Notes: a model not told the origin generated them from the letters alone. DNA of 64,000 nt from DASQFQ01 sp963811595 (GCA_963811595.1 CAWERW010000008.1:186001-250000), one strand, 5' to 3'; positions 1 to 8,531 are shown, counted from the first letter of the stretch. Numbers and translations: made by a program.

Positions 1-128
1 TCGAGCACGGCGCCCGCCTCCGAGCGCGCGGTCACGTGCTTGAGCTCGAAGAACGGGTGGCGCCAGATCAGCGAGGCGGCGATCGCGCCCGCGTAGCCCG
101 ACGCGCCGAGGACGGCGACGTCAGCCAC
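1..128 (-). CDS. argC: N-acetyl-gamma-glutamyl-phosphate reductase, N-terminal part (cut by window edge)
   Basis: Only the first 42 codons are inside the window. The translation starts ADVAVLGASGYAG, the glycine-rich NADP-binding turn of ArgC/Asd-type dehydrogenases, followed by a strand-loop reading HPFFELKHVTARSEAG, which resembles ArgC more than Asd. ArgC reduces N-acetylglutamyl phosphate in arginine synthesis in the cytoplasm. The GTG start (128-126) overlaps the pheT stop by 8 bp, so translation is probably coupled to pheT. A phe synthetase operon running into arg genes is a recognised actinobacterial arrangement. The identity rests on a short N-terminus only, but the NADP motif at the very start and the context make another family unlikely. 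Confidence 0.78.
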   Translation of the reverse strand, partial: MADVAVLGASGYAGAIAASLIWRHPFFELKHVTARSEAGAVL

Positions 129-2547
129 GGAGCCGCGCTCCGAGCTGCTCGTCGAGCGCGGCGACGATCTTCGCGCGGCGCTGCGCGACCTCCTCGTCGG
201 TCAGCGTGCGGTCGGGCGCGCGGAACTCGAGCCGCAGCGCCAGCGACGCCGAGCCCTCGCTCACCTGCGTGCCGCGGTAGACGTCGAACACGTCGGCCCG
301 GCGCAGCAGCGCGCCGCCGGCCTTGCGCACGACCGCCACCAGCTGCGCCGCCGAGACGCCGTCGGGCACGACGACCGCCACGTCCTCGCGCACGGCCGGG
401 AACGAGGTCAGGTCCTCGTAGCCGGGCTGGAGCCGGGCCTGCGCGGCCAGGACGCCGAAGTCGAGCTCGAAGCCCGCGGTCTGCTCGAGGTCCCAGCGCG
501 CCGCCACGGCCGGGTGCAGCTCCCCGAGCCAGCCCGCGGGCTCGCCACCGGCCAGCACGCGCGCGGAGCGGCCGGGATGCAGGAACGGCTCGCGCGACGG
601 CTCGACCTCCCACGGCACGCGCAGCGCCTCCAGGAGCGCGGCGAGCACGCCCTTGGCGGCGAAGAAGTCCGCCCGCGGCGGCTCGGCGTCGCGCCACGAG
701 GGCGGCCGCAGGTGGCCGGTGAGCAGCGCGCCGACGTGCTGCCGCTCGGTGGGGAGCCGGTCGAGAGGGTCTGACCCCGTTGCCGCCGCGTCGCGCGCGA
801 AGTACACCGCCCCGTACTGCCACAGCCGCACGTCCTCGTTCCCGCGCGCGCGGTTGCGCCGGAGGTTGTCGAGCAGCGGCCCGAGCAGGCTCGTGCGCAG
901 CACCGACTGGTCCTCCGACATCGGGTTCGCCAGCCGCACGACGCGCGAGCGCGGGTCGTCGTCCGGGATGCCGAGCCGCTCGACGAGATCCGGCGCCGCG
1001 AAGCTCCAGCCGAGGATCTCCGACACGCCCGCGCCGAGCAGCGCGTCCTCCGCCCGGCGGCGCAGCCGCTGGTCGGGCTCGAGGCGGCCGCTCACGCCCT
1101 GGCGCGACGGCAGCGTGGCCGGCAGGTGCTCGTAGCCGTGGATGCGCCCGACCTCCTCGACGAGGTCGGCCTCGCGCGTGACGTCGTAGCGGCGCCAGTG
1201 CGGCACGGTGGCGTCGAGCCCGTCGTCCGCCTCCGCGACGCCGAAGCCGAGCCGCTCGAGGATCGCCGCCTGCTCCGCGCGCTCGATCGGGATGCCGAGC
1301 AGCCCTTCCACGCGCGCCTCGCGCAGCCGCAGCACCGCGGCCTCCGGCCCGGGCCCGCCGACGTCGATCGTCCCGCCCACCGGGCGCGCGCCGCAGACCT
1401 CCACCATCAGCTTCGCCGCCAGCGCCTGGCCCTCGAGCGCGAGCTCGGGCGACAGGCCCTTCTCGAACCGGCCGGACGCCTCGGTGCGCAGCGCCAGCCG
1501 CGACGAGCTGCGCTGGATGTTCGGCCCGTTCCAGTTCGCCGCCTCCATCAGCACGCGGGTGGTGCCGTCGTTCACCTCGGAGCGCGCGCCGCCCATGATC
1601 CCGGCGATCGACGTCGGTCCTTCGGCGTCCTCGATCAGCACCATGTCGGCGTCGAGCTTGCGCTCCACGTCGTCGAGCGTGGTGATCGTCTCGCCGTCGC
1701 GCGCCCGCCGCACGACGAGCCGGCCGCCCGCCACGAGGTCGGCGTCGAACGCGTGCATCGGCTGGCCGCACAGCAGCATCACGTAGTTGGTGACGTCGAC
1801 GACGTTGGAGATCGGCCGCTGGCCCGCCGCCATCAGCCGCGCCTTCAGCCACGGCGGCGACTCGCCCAGCCGCACGTCCTCGTAGAGCAGCGCCGTGAAG
1901 CGCGGGCACAGCTCGGCGTCCTGCACCTCGACCGAGAAGCCGGGGATCTCGCCCGTCGGCAGCTCGGCCCCCGGCAGCGGACCGAGCGGAGCACCGGTCG
2001 CGGCGTGGACCTCGCGCGCGACGCCGTAGACGCTCAGGCAGTCGGGGCGGTTCGGCGTGATCTCGAGCTCGAGCACGTCCGAGCGCAGCGGCAGCACGTC
2101 CTCGAGCGGCGTCCCCGGCACGAGGTCGTCGCTCAGCACCATGATCCCGTCGTGCAGGGTGCCGATGCCGACCTCGTCCTCGGCCAGGATCATGCCGTCG
2201 GACTCGACGCCGCGGAGCTTCGCCTTCTTGAGCTTCGCGCCGCCCGGCATGACCGCGCCCGGCCGTGCCACCGCGACGGTCTGGCCCTCGGCGACGTTCG
2301 GCGCCCCGCAGACGATCTGCGCCGTGTCGCCCTCCCCCAGCGCGACCATGCAGACCGTCAGCCGGTCGGCGTCGGGGTGCCGCTCGGCCGACAGCACGCG
2401 CCCGACCAGGAAGTACTCGAGCGCGGTCACGCCGTGGGCGTAGAGCCGCTCCACGTAGGTGCCGGTCATCGTCAGCCGGTCGGCGAGCGCCTTCGGGTCG
2501 AGGCCGGCGTCGACGTAGTCCTCCAGCCAGAGCGCGGGAAGCAGCAT
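121..2547 (-). CDS. pheT: Phenylalanine--tRNA ligase beta subunit
   Basis: 808 codons, the usual length for a bacterial PheT. An EMAP-type tRNA-binding domain lies at about residues 40-150 (VGRVLSAERHPDADRL), followed by B3/B4 editing and B5 domains, a catalytic-like core, and a C-terminal ferredoxin-fold anticodon-binding domain (FPAVREDVAVVV near residue 715). With PheS it forms the alpha2-beta2 enzyme that charges tRNA-Phe; the beta chain hydrolyses mischarged Tyr-tRNA. It lies 61 nt downstream of pheS and overlaps argC at its end. The ATG at 2547-2545 fits the family N-terminus (LLPALWLEDYVD). No lesion is seen. Confidence 0.96.
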   Translation of the reverse strand: MLLPALWLEDYVDAGLDPKALADRLTMTGTYVERLYAHGVTALEYFLVGRVLSAERHPDADRLTVCMVALGEGDTAQIVCGAPNVAEGQTVAVARPGAVMPGGAKLKKAKLRGVESDGMILAEDEVGIGTLHDGIMVLSDDLVPGTPLEDVLPLRSDVLELEITPNRPDCLSVYGVAREVHAATGAPLGPLPGAELPTGEIPGFSVEVQDAELCPRFTALLYEDVRLGESPPWLKARLMAAGQRPISNVVDVTNYVMLLCGQPMHAFDADLVAGGRLVVRRARDGETITTLDDVERKLDADMVLIEDAEGPTSIAGIMGGARSEVNDGTTRVLMEAANWNGPNIQRSSSRLALRTEASGRFEKGLSPELALEGQALAAKLMVEVCGARPVGGTIDVGGPGPEAAVLRLREARVEGLLGIPIERAEQAAILERLGFGVAEADDGLDATVPHWRRYDVTREADLVEEVGRIHGYEHLPATLPSRQGVSGRLEPDQRLRRRAEDALLGAGVSEILGWSFAAPDLVERLGIPDDDPRSRVVRLANPMSEDQSVLRTSLLGPLLDNLRRNRARGNEDVRLWQYGAVYFARDAAATGSDPLDRLPTERQHVGALLTGHLRPPSWRDAEPPRADFFAAKGVLAALLEALRVPWEVEPSREPFLHPGRSARVLAGGEPAGWLGELHPAVAARWDLEQTAGFELDFGVLAAQARLQPGYEDLTSFPAVREDVAVVVPDGVSAAQLVAVVRKAGGALLRRADVFDVYRGTQVSEGSASLALRLEFRAPDRTLTDEEVAQRRAKIVAALDEQLGARLRG

Positions 2548-2608
2548 CAGCCGTCAGCTCCGCGTGCGCAGCTGCGCCCTGTCGCCCAGATCGACCCGGA
2601 TGAAATCG

Positions 2609-3658
2609 TCATCCGAATTGCTCCAGGAACCGGAGGTCGTTGTCGTAGAGCAGCCGGATGTCCGGCACGCCGTACTTGAGCATCGCGATCCGCTCGATCC
2701 CCATGCCCCAGGCGAAGCCCTGGTGGCGCTCGGGGTCGTAGCCGTGCTCGCGAACGTACTCGAAGACGTTGGGGTCGACCTCGCCGGCGCCGAGCAGCTC
2801 GATCCACGCCTCGCCCTTGCAGACCGGGCAGCGCGAGCCGTCGCGCAGGAAGCCCTCGGTGCAGTTGAAGCAGTCGACGTCGAGCTCGACGCTCGGCTCC
2901 GTGAACGGGAAGAAGTGCGGGCGGAAGCGGACCCGCCGCTCGTCGCCGAAGATGCCCTGCGCGAACGCCAGCAGCGTGCCCTTGAGGTCGGCCAGCGTGA
3001 TGTCCTCGTCGACCGCCAGCCCCTCGACCTGGTGGAACTGCGGGGTGTGCGTGGCGTCGTTGTCGCGCCGGTAGCAGGCGCCCGGGATCACGATGTAGAG
3101 CGGCGGCGGCTGGGCGATCATCGAGCGCACCTGCATCGGCGAGGTGTGCGTGCGCAGCACGATGTCGTCGTCGACGTAGAACGTGTCCGACCACAGCCGC
3201 GCCGGGTGGGTCGGCTCGTGGTTGAGGCCGTCGAAGTTGTAGGCGACGGTGTCGACCTCGGGCCCCTCGACGACGCGGAAGCCGAGCCCGACGAAGATGT
3301 CCTCCAGCTCGCGCCGCGTGTGGGTCAGCAGGTGCAGCCGGCCCACCGGCAGCGCCGGCGTGCCCGGCAGCGTGACGTCGACGACGTCGGCGGCGAGCTT
3401 CGCGTCGAGCTCCTCCCGCTCCACCTGCAGCTTCCGCCCCGCGAGCACGCCCTCGATCGCGTTGCGCGCTTGATTCGCGCTCTTTCCGACCTTGCCGCGC
3501 TCCTCGGGCGGCAGTTCTGCGACGCCTCGCAGCAGCTGCGGCAGCTCCGCCTTGCGGCCCAGGAACTGCACCCGCAGCCGTTCGAGGTCGTCGGAGGTCC
3601 GCGCACGCTCGATCGCATGCACGGCCGCCTCCCGGATCTGCTGGATGCGGTCGATCAT
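2609..3658 (-). CDS. pheS: Phenylalanine--tRNA ligase alpha subunit
   Basis: 349 aa, normal for PheS. An N-terminal coiled-coil arm (residues 1-90) binds tRNA, and the class II catalytic core follows, with motif 2 around RRDNDATHTPQFHQVEG and motif 3 near GFAWGMGIERIAMLKYG. A four-cysteine knuckle (CFNC...CPVC near residues 265-285) is present, as in many actinobacterial PheS. The ATG at 3658 was chosen because it gives the canonical start MIDRIQQIREAAV and forms an ATGA overlap with the stop of the upstream methyltransferase. The frame stays open far upstream only because it runs antisense-like through that gene. It catalyses Phe activation together with PheT. Confidence 0.96.
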   Translation of the reverse strand: MIDRIQQIREAAVHAIERARTSDDLERLRVQFLGRKAELPQLLRGVAELPPEERGKVGKSANQARNAIEGVLAGRKLQVEREELDAKLAADVVDVTLPGTPALPVGRLHLLTHTRRELEDIFVGLGFRVVEGPEVDTVAYNFDGLNHEPTHPARLWSDTFYVDDDIVLRTHTSPMQVRSMIAQPPPLYIVIPGACYRRDNDATHTPQFHQVEGLAVDEDITLADLKGTLLAFAQGIFGDERRVRFRPHFFPFTEPSVELDVDCFNCTEGFLRDGSRCPVCKGEAWIELLGAGEVDPNVFEYVREHGYDPERHQGFAWGMGIERIAMLKYGVPDIRLLYDNDLRFLEQFG

Positions 3659-4344
3659 CTGGACACCTCGTACATTGCCACCGTCGCGGCCATGGCCGCG
3701 TTCAGCGACTCCGAGCGGATCGGGATGTGGCAGACGTCGTCGCACTCGGCGAGCACCTTGTCCGGCAGCCCCTCGCGCTCCGCGCCGACCACGAGCGTGA
3801 CCTCGCGCTCGCCCAGCTCGCTGAGCGGGCTCCCGCCGCGGGCGGCCAGCGCCACGCGCCGGCCCGGCAGCTCGGCGACACCGCGGACGCGCACGACCGG
3901 GACGGAGAACAGCGCGCCCATCGAGGCCCGCACGGCCTTCGGGCTGAAGGGATCCGCGCTCCCCGGCCCCAGCGCGACGCTCGCGGCGCCGAACGCGAGC
4001 GCCGAGCGGATCACGGTGCCGACGTTGCCGGGGTCGTTGACGCCCCACAGCGCCACGGACAGCGGGCCCACGGGCGCCTCCGCCCAGCGCTGCGGATACA
4101 CGGCCAGCGCGCGCGTGGACGAGCCCAGCTGCGACACGCGCGCCATCAGCGGCGCGGCGACCTCCTCGCCCTCGAGCCCCGAGCCCTCGACCACGAGCCG
4201 CAGCGAGGCCGGCCAGCCGGCCGCCTCGGCGGCGGCGATCAGGTCCTCGCCCTCGGCGACGAACTCGCCCAGCTTGTCGCGCCACTTGCGGCCCGCGAGC
4301 TTGCGGACCGTCGTGAGGTTGTCGTTGTGGGGGCTGGTGATCAA
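3655..4344 (-). CDS. TrmH/SpoU-family RNA 2'-O-methyltransferase
   Basis: About 229 aa. The C-terminal SPOUT fold carries the three knot motifs: ALWGVNDPGNVGTVIRSA (motif 1), LVVGAEREGLP (motif 2) and IPIRSESLNAAMAATV (motif 3, with the catalytic-loop Asn). An N-terminal L30e-like substrate-binding domain (LGEFVAEGEDLI) precedes it. The family methylates ribose in rRNA or tRNA using SAM; a gene directly before pheS-pheT is a common actinobacterial position. I chose the TTG at 4344, because any earlier start would have to read through the strong terminator at 4349-4383. There is no clear Shine-Dalgarno sequence before it. The stop overlaps the pheS ATG (ATGA). The exact RNA target cannot be told from sequence. 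Confidence 0.85.
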   Translation of the reverse strand: MITSPHNDNLTTVRKLAGRKWRDKLGEFVAEGEDLIAAAEAAGWPASLRLVVEGSGLEGEEVAAPLMARVSQLGSSTRALAVYPQRWAEAPVGPLSVALWGVNDPGNVGTVIRSALAFGAASVALGPGSADPFSPKAVRASMGALFSVPVVRVRGVAELPGRRVALAARGGSPLSELGEREVTLVVGAEREGLPDKVLAECDDVCHIPIRSESLNAAMAATVAMYEVSR

Positions 4345-4348
4345 GGCG

Positions 4349-4383
4349 AAAAAAAGGGCGCCGCTCCGATGGGAGGGGCGCCC
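4349..4383 (-). terminator. Intrinsic terminator between rplT and the trmH-pheST operon
   Basis: Read on the minus strand, the seven-base arm GGGCGCC pairs perfectly with GGCGCCC around a loop that can pair further (CTCC/GGAG), and seven T residues follow at 4355-4349. It sits 22 nt after the rplT stop and ends 4 nt before the TTG of the methyltransferase gene. It either ends the rpmI-rplT transcript or acts as an attenuator for the downstream operon. Confidence 0.85.
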
Positions 4384-4405
4384 GGGGCTCTGGTGTCTTC
4401 GGCGG

Positions 4406-4765
4406 TCAGGCCGACGACGCCTCGCGGGCGCTCTCGGCAAAGCGTCGGAAGGTCTCGGCGTCGCGCACGGCGATGTCGGCGAGCATCTTGCGGTCGACCT
4501 CGATGCCGGCCAGCTTGAGGCCGTGCATGAAGGTGGAGTAGGTCATGCCCTCCTGGCGCGCCGCGGCGTTGATGCGGGTGACCCAGAGGCGGCGGAAGTC
4601 GCGCTTGCGGTTGCGGCGGTCGCGGTACGCGTAGGAATCCGCCTTCATCAGCGCTTCCTTGGCCCGCTTGTAGGAGGAATGCGCCTCCCCGCGGTAGCCC
4701 TTGGCGCGGTCGAGCGTCGCGCGGCGCTTCTTGCGGGCGTGGACGGAGCGCTTGACGCGGGTCAT
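4406..4765 (-). CDS. rplT: 50S ribosomal protein L20
   Basis: 119 aa, the standard length. The basic N-terminus (MTRVKRSVHARKKRRATL) and the conserved stretch RDFRRLWVTRINAAAR identify L20, which binds 23S rRNA early in large-subunit assembly. The ATG at 4765 overlaps the rpmI stop as ATGA, so the pair is translationally coupled. In many bacteria L20 represses its own operon by binding the mRNA; I see no obvious mimic of the rRNA site here. A strong terminator follows 22 nt after the stop. In most bacteria infC sits immediately upstream of rpmI, but here it is 3.5 kb away beyond two opposite-strand genes. Confidence 0.97.
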   Translation of the reverse strand: MTRVKRSVHARKKRRATLDRAKGYRGEAHSSYKRAKEALMKADSYAYRDRRNRKRDFRRLWVTRINAAARQEGMTYSTFMHGLKLAGIEVDRKMLADIAVRDAETFRRFAESAREASSA

Positions 4766-4965
4766 CGGCCGTTGCCCCCGAGCAGCTTCGTGACGGTCTT
4801 CGTGTCCGCCTTGGAGATGACGCGATCCTGGCGGAACCCGCGCTTGCGCTTCGGCGACTTCTTCTCGAGGATGTGGCTCGAGTTCGCGTGACGCGCCCGG
4901 AGCTTGCCCGTGGCGGTCTTCTTGAAGCGCTTCTTCGCGCCGGAGTGGGACTTCATCTTCGGCAT
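4762..4965 (-). CDS. rpmI: 50S ribosomal protein L35
   Basis: 67 aa, very basic: MPKMKSHSGAKKRFKKT is the canonical L35 N-terminus. It is part of the large ribosomal subunit. It is the first gene of a two-gene rpmI-rplT unit; the usual upstream infC is missing from this position, so it needs its own promoter, and a TATACT box lies 11 nt before the ATG on this strand. The ATG at 4965 is the only reasonable start. Confidence 0.97.
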   Translation of the reverse strand: MPKMKSHSGAKKRFKKTATGKLRARHANSSHILEKKSPKRKRGFRQDRVISKADTKTVTKLLGGNGR

Positions 4966-4976
4966 GGCGACGGCGC

Positions 4977-4982
4977 AGTATA
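4977..4982 (-). promoter_or_regulatory. Probable -10 box for rpmI-rplT
   Basis: TATACT on the minus strand, 11 nt before the rpmI ATG. It implies a very short 5' leader. No convincing -35 hexamer was found (ATTGGG at about the right spacing is weak). The same TATACT hexamer occurs before infC. A separate promoter is what the split of the infC-rpmI-rplT block would require. Confidence 0.5.
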
Positions 4983-5030
4983 GATGGCCGACCCGCGCCC
5001 AATCCCGACGCCCCAGGTCGGGGTTGTTTG

Positions 5031-5044
5031 TTAGGTTTCCCTAA
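5031..5044 (+). promoter_or_regulatory. DtxR/IdeR-like palindrome over the -10 and start of the iron-uptake operon
   Basis: TTAGG-TTTC-CCTAA is a perfect 5-bp inverted repeat ending on the A of the start codon. It resembles the core of the DtxR/IdeR operator (TTAGGTTAG half sites). It contains the apparent -10 TAGGTT (5032-5037), which ends 6 nt before the ATG. A bound repressor would block a leaderless promoter. The match to the 19-bp iron box is partial, so the regulator assignment is inference from sequence and from the iron-transport genes that follow. Confidence 0.5.
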
Positions 5045-6126
5045 TGCGCGTCTTCACCATCTTCCTCGCCTGTGCCCTCCTCTTGCTCGCCGCCTGCGGC
5101 GACGACGACAGCTCCTCCGGCAGCGCGGAGAGCACGCCGGCCGCGACCGAGGCCGGAGCCGCCGACCTCGCCGCCATCAAGACCTACCTGCTCGACCACA
5201 CCCAGCGGCTGCAGGGCGACGTCGCGGGGCTGAAGGAGAACGCGCAGGCGTACCACGATCTCGCGGAGCAGAGCGGCTTCGACACCAAGAAGATGCTTGC
5301 GGACAACCGCGAGGAGGTCGCCCAGCTCCTCGGCGACGCCAAGGAGACGTTCAAGGCCGCCAACCCCGCCTACGAGGAGATGGAGGGCGTGGTGGCCGGC
5401 GTGCCCGAGCTCGCCGACTACGACGTGATCATCGACGCGGGCAGCGACGCCTCCGATCCCGAGAGCGCCGTGCCGTTCTCGATCAAGACCGAGGACGGCA
5501 AGACCTACAAGCAGCCGGGCAACCTGTTCTTCCTGCTCGAGAGCGCGCTCTACGGCACCGAGCCGAAGTGGTCGACCAAGGGCGACCTCGACGGCGACGG
5601 CAAGGTCGAGTTCGGCGAGGCGCTGCCGGACCCGCGCTTCTACCTCGCCGCGAACGACGAGTTCGTCAAGCAGACCAAGGACCTCGACGCGTCGGCCAAC
5701 AAGTGGGAGCCGAGCGAGCAGGACGCGCTGACCGCGCTCGTCGTCATGACCCCGACGATGTCCGAGTACTTCGAGGCCTGGAAGAACTCGCGCTTCATCG
5801 CCGGCGACAAGGCGACCGAGAAGTCGTTCGTCGCCTCCTCGCGCCTGCAGGACATCGCCGACATCCTCAGCGGCCTGAAGCTCATCTACGCCAACGTCGA
5901 GACCAAGATCGCCGCGGCGGACCCCGAGCAGGCCGAGCAGACCGGCAAGTCGCTCAGCGAGCTCGAGGCGTACGTCGCGCGGGTCCGTGACCAGGAGGCC
6001 GGCGGCAAGCAGTTCACCGCCGAGGAGGCCGACACGCTCGGCGGCGAGGCGCAGGACCGGGCCGAGGCGATCGCGGGCCAGATCACCCAGGCCGCCAAGC
6101 AGTTGAACATCGAGCTCGAGACCTAG
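5044..6126 (+). CDS. Iron-uptake-associated lipoprotein (EfeO/imelysin-like, tentative) with an EF-hand-like loop
   Basis: 360 aa. A lipoprotein signal peptide ends in the lipobox LLAAC (Cys about residue 18), followed by a Ser/Thr/Ala-rich linker. The rest is alpha-helical and acidic, as in EfeO/imelysin-type periplasmic proteins that hand metal to FTR1 permeases, but I do not see a decisive family motif. Residues 181-192 (DLDGDGKVEFGE) fit a canonical EF-hand calcium-binding loop. The FTR1 gene begins 5 nt downstream, so the two form an operon and the protein probably acts outside the membrane as an iron-binding partner. A DtxR-like palindrome overlaps the start. Naming it EfeO is inference from partner and topology. 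Confidence 0.6.
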   Translation: MRVFTIFLACALLLLAACGDDDSSSGSAESTPAATEAGAADLAAIKTYLLDHTQRLQGDVAGLKENAQAYHDLAEQSGFDTKKMLADNREEVAQLLGDAKETFKAANPAYEEMEGVVAGVPELADYDVIIDAGSDASDPESAVPFSIKTEDGKTYKQPGNLFFLLESALYGTEPKWSTKGDLDGDGKVEFGEALPDPRFYLAANDEFVKQTKDLDASANKWEPSEQDALTALVVMTPTMSEYFEAWKNSRFIAGDKATEKSFVASSRLQDIADILSGLKLIYANVETKIAAADPEQAEQTGKSLSELEAYVARVRDQEAGGKQFTAEEADTLGGEAQDRAEAIAGQITQAAKQLNIELET

Positions 6127-6131
6127 GAACC

Positions 6132-8531
6132 GTGAGGGTCGGCTGGGCCATCGTCTGCGTGGCCGCGGCGCTGATCGCCGCGGCGCCGGCGCAGGCCGCC
6201 GACCCGGCCACGCCGTGGGAGAGCGCGGAGCGCATCCAGCGCGCGCTGTTCTCGGCCCAGGAGGAGCTGATCCTCGGCTCGCCCGCGCGCGCCGAGCAGG
6301 CCGTGCGGCGGGCCCGCGCCGCCTACCGCGGTGAGCTGCGGCGCTCGCTGCGCGCCGAGGCGCCGGCGGCCGACCGCACGCTGCGCCGCGCGTTCACGGT
6401 CGCCGAGCGCGCCGCGGGGCGCGGTGACCGCCGGGCGCTGGCCGCCGCCCGCGGCGAGGCGCGGGCCGCGACCTACGGCGGCGCCTACACGGTCACGCTC
6501 AACCGCGCAGGGCGCGGCGACGCCGCCGCGGCCCGCTCGTGGCTGCTGCTGCGCGACTTCCGCACCGCCACGCGCTTCACGCGCCCGGGCGCCGACGCCA
6601 CCGCGGCGGTCGGGCGGCTCGCCGACGGCAAGCTCGAGCCCCGCGCGGCGCGGCTCGCGGTCGCCAAGGACCTGCTCGACGCCTACCAGGCGCGCCAGCG
6701 CGAGCTGCTCAAGGACGCCGACGCCGCGCGCGAGCGGGGCTTCGCCGCCGGCGAGGCCGAGGCCGCCGCGCAGGCCGCCGGCTACTGGGACATCCTCGAC
6801 GACCGCTACCGCCAGGACCGCGGCGCCCCCGCCGCGGATGCCGCGACCGAAGCGTTCGCGGACCTGCGCGCCGCCGCCGAGCGCGGCGACGAGCAGGCCG
6901 CCGCCACCGCCCGCGGCGTGATCGACCGGGCGCTCGACGGCTTCACCGCCGCCCCCTACACCGCCGAGGAGTCCGCGCGGCGCGCCCAGCAGCTGCTGCG
7001 CTTCGTCGCGCTCGTGCCGGTCGAGTACGGCCGCGGCGTCAAGGACGGCCGGGTGACGCTCGACTTCGAGGTCCAGGAGGCGATCGCGTTCGCCACCGCG
7101 GGCGACGCCGCCTTCGACGACCTCCGCGACCAGCTCGCCAAGCGCGACGCCGCGGCCACCGACGCCGTCGGCGTGCAGCTCGACCGGCTCGCCGCCGTCG
7201 TCACCGACGCCGCGCGCAAGGAGACGGGCGTGACCTCGCACGACGACGTCGAGGCGCTCGGCAAGAAGATCGAGGACGAGCTCTCAGGCGTGATGCCGAA
7301 GGCCTGGCTGAAGCCGACCGACGACTCCGACTACGACCTGATCGCGCTCACGCTCGACCGCATGGAGGCCGCCGTCGGCGCCGGCCAGCGCAGCCAGGCG
7401 GAGCAGGCGCGGCTCGAGGCGTACGCGTTCTTCGAGTTCGGCCCGGAGCGGCGGCTGAAGTCGATCGACCCCGGGCTCGCCACCGACATCGAGGGCCTGG
7501 TCTGGTTCGGCGCCAAGGACCAGGACGGGCTCGCCGAGCTGATCTCCAAGGGCGCGTCGCGGCGCGAGGTGCGCGAGACGCGGCTCGTGCTCGACGACGA
7601 GCTCGAGGACGCGCGGGCGACGCTCGGCGACAGCGCCAGCCGCACCACGGTCGTCACCAACGCCGCGATCATCGTCTTCCGCGAGGGCCTCGAGGCGGTG
7701 CTCATCCTCGCCGCCATCACCGCCTCGTTCATCGGCGTGCGGCGGCGGCTGCGGCGCCCGGTGCTGATCGGGGCCGCGCTCGGGCTGGTGGCGAGCCTGT
7801 TCACCTGGGTGCTGGCGCAGACTCTGCTCGAGTCGCTGTCGCAGTACGGCGAGAAGCTCGAGGCGGTGGTCGGGCTGATCGCCATCGGGGTGCTGTTGCT
7901 GATCACCAACTGGTTCTTCCACCGCGTCTACTGGAGCGAGTGGATCGGGCGCTTCCACCGCCAGCGGCGCAAGCTGCTGGCGAAGGAGAAGGTCGGCTTC
8001 TGGTCCGCCCAGGCGGCCGGGCTCCTGATCCTCGGCCTCACGAGCGTCTACCGCGAGGGCTTCGAGACCGTGCTCTTCCTGCAGTCGCTGGAGCTGAGCG
8101 CCGGCACCGCCGCCGTCATCGAGGGCGCGGCGCTCGGGCTCGCGCTGACGCTCGCCGTCGCGGTGCTCACGTTCGTGCTCCAGCGCAAGCTGCCCTACAA
8201 GAAGATGCTGATCGCCACCGGCGGCCTGATCGGGCTCGTGCTCGTGGTGATGGTCGGCCAGACCGCGCGCACCATGCAGGGCACCGGCTGGCTGCCGATC
8301 ACACCGCTGGACTGGGAGATCCCGTCGTCGTTCGGCCTCTGGTTCGGGATCTTCCCGAGCGTCGAGACGATCGGCGCCCAGATCGCCGCGATCGTGTTCG
8401 TGCTCGGCTCCTACTTCGTGGCGACGGAGATGAAGGTCAAGCGCCCGCAGCGCAAGGCGGCGCGCAAGGGCGTGGAGGCGCCGCCGGCCCAGGAGCCGGC
8501 CGAGCCGCCGAAGACGCCCGTCCACAGCTAG
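6132..8531 (+). CDS. FTR1-family high-affinity iron permease with a large extracytoplasmic N-terminal domain
   Basis: 799 aa with a GTG start. A signal peptide (residues 1-22, ending AQAAD) precedes about 480 residues of Ala/Arg/Glu-rich helical sequence predicted to be outside the membrane. A seven-helix FTR1 module follows from about residue 505. Both iron-binding signatures are intact: REGLE at 517-521 and REGFE at 641-645. Fungal Ftr1 and bacterial EfeU use these Glu residues to move ferric iron. The long N-terminal extension is typical of bacterial FTR1 proteins fused to an imelysin-like part. No DyP peroxidase (EfeB) gene is nearby. The stop codon directly abuts the infC stop on the other strand. 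Confidence 0.85.
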   Translation: MRVGWAIVCVAAALIAAAPAQAADPATPWESAERIQRALFSAQEELILGSPARAEQAVRRARAAYRGELRRSLRAEAPAADRTLRRAFTVAERAAGRGDRRALAAARGEARAATYGGAYTVTLNRAGRGDAAAARSWLLLRDFRTATRFTRPGADATAAVGRLADGKLEPRAARLAVAKDLLDAYQARQRELLKDADAARERGFAAGEAEAAAQAAGYWDILDDRYRQDRGAPAADAATEAFADLRAAAERGDEQAAATARGVIDRALDGFTAAPYTAEESARRAQQLLRFVALVPVEYGRGVKDGRVTLDFEVQEAIAFATAGDAAFDDLRDQLAKRDAAATDAVGVQLDRLAAVVTDAARKETGVTSHDDVEALGKKIEDELSGVMPKAWLKPTDDSDYDLIALTLDRMEAAVGAGQRSQAEQARLEAYAFFEFGPERRLKSIDPGLATDIEGLVWFGAKDQDGLAELISKGASRREVRETRLVLDDELEDARATLGDSASRTTVVTNAAIIVFREGLEAVLILAAITASFIGVRRRLRRPVLIGAALGLVASLFTWVLAQTLLESLSQYGEKLEAVVGLIAIGVLLLITNWFFHRVYWSEWIGRFHRQRRKLLAKEKVGFWSAQAAGLLILGLTSVYREGFETVLFLQSLELSAGTAAVIEGAALGLALTLAVAVLTFVLQRKLPYKKMLIATGGLIGLVLVVMVGQTARTMQGTGWLPITPLDWEIPSSFGLWFGIFPSVETIGAQIAAIVFVLGSYFVATEMKVKRPQRKAARKGVEAPPAQEPAEPPKTPVHS

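Noticed and set aside
4349..4410. T-box riboswitch in front of the phe synthetase operon
   Set aside because: The space between rplT and the methyltransferase gene is only about 60 nt and lacks a TGGNACCGCG-type T-box sequence.
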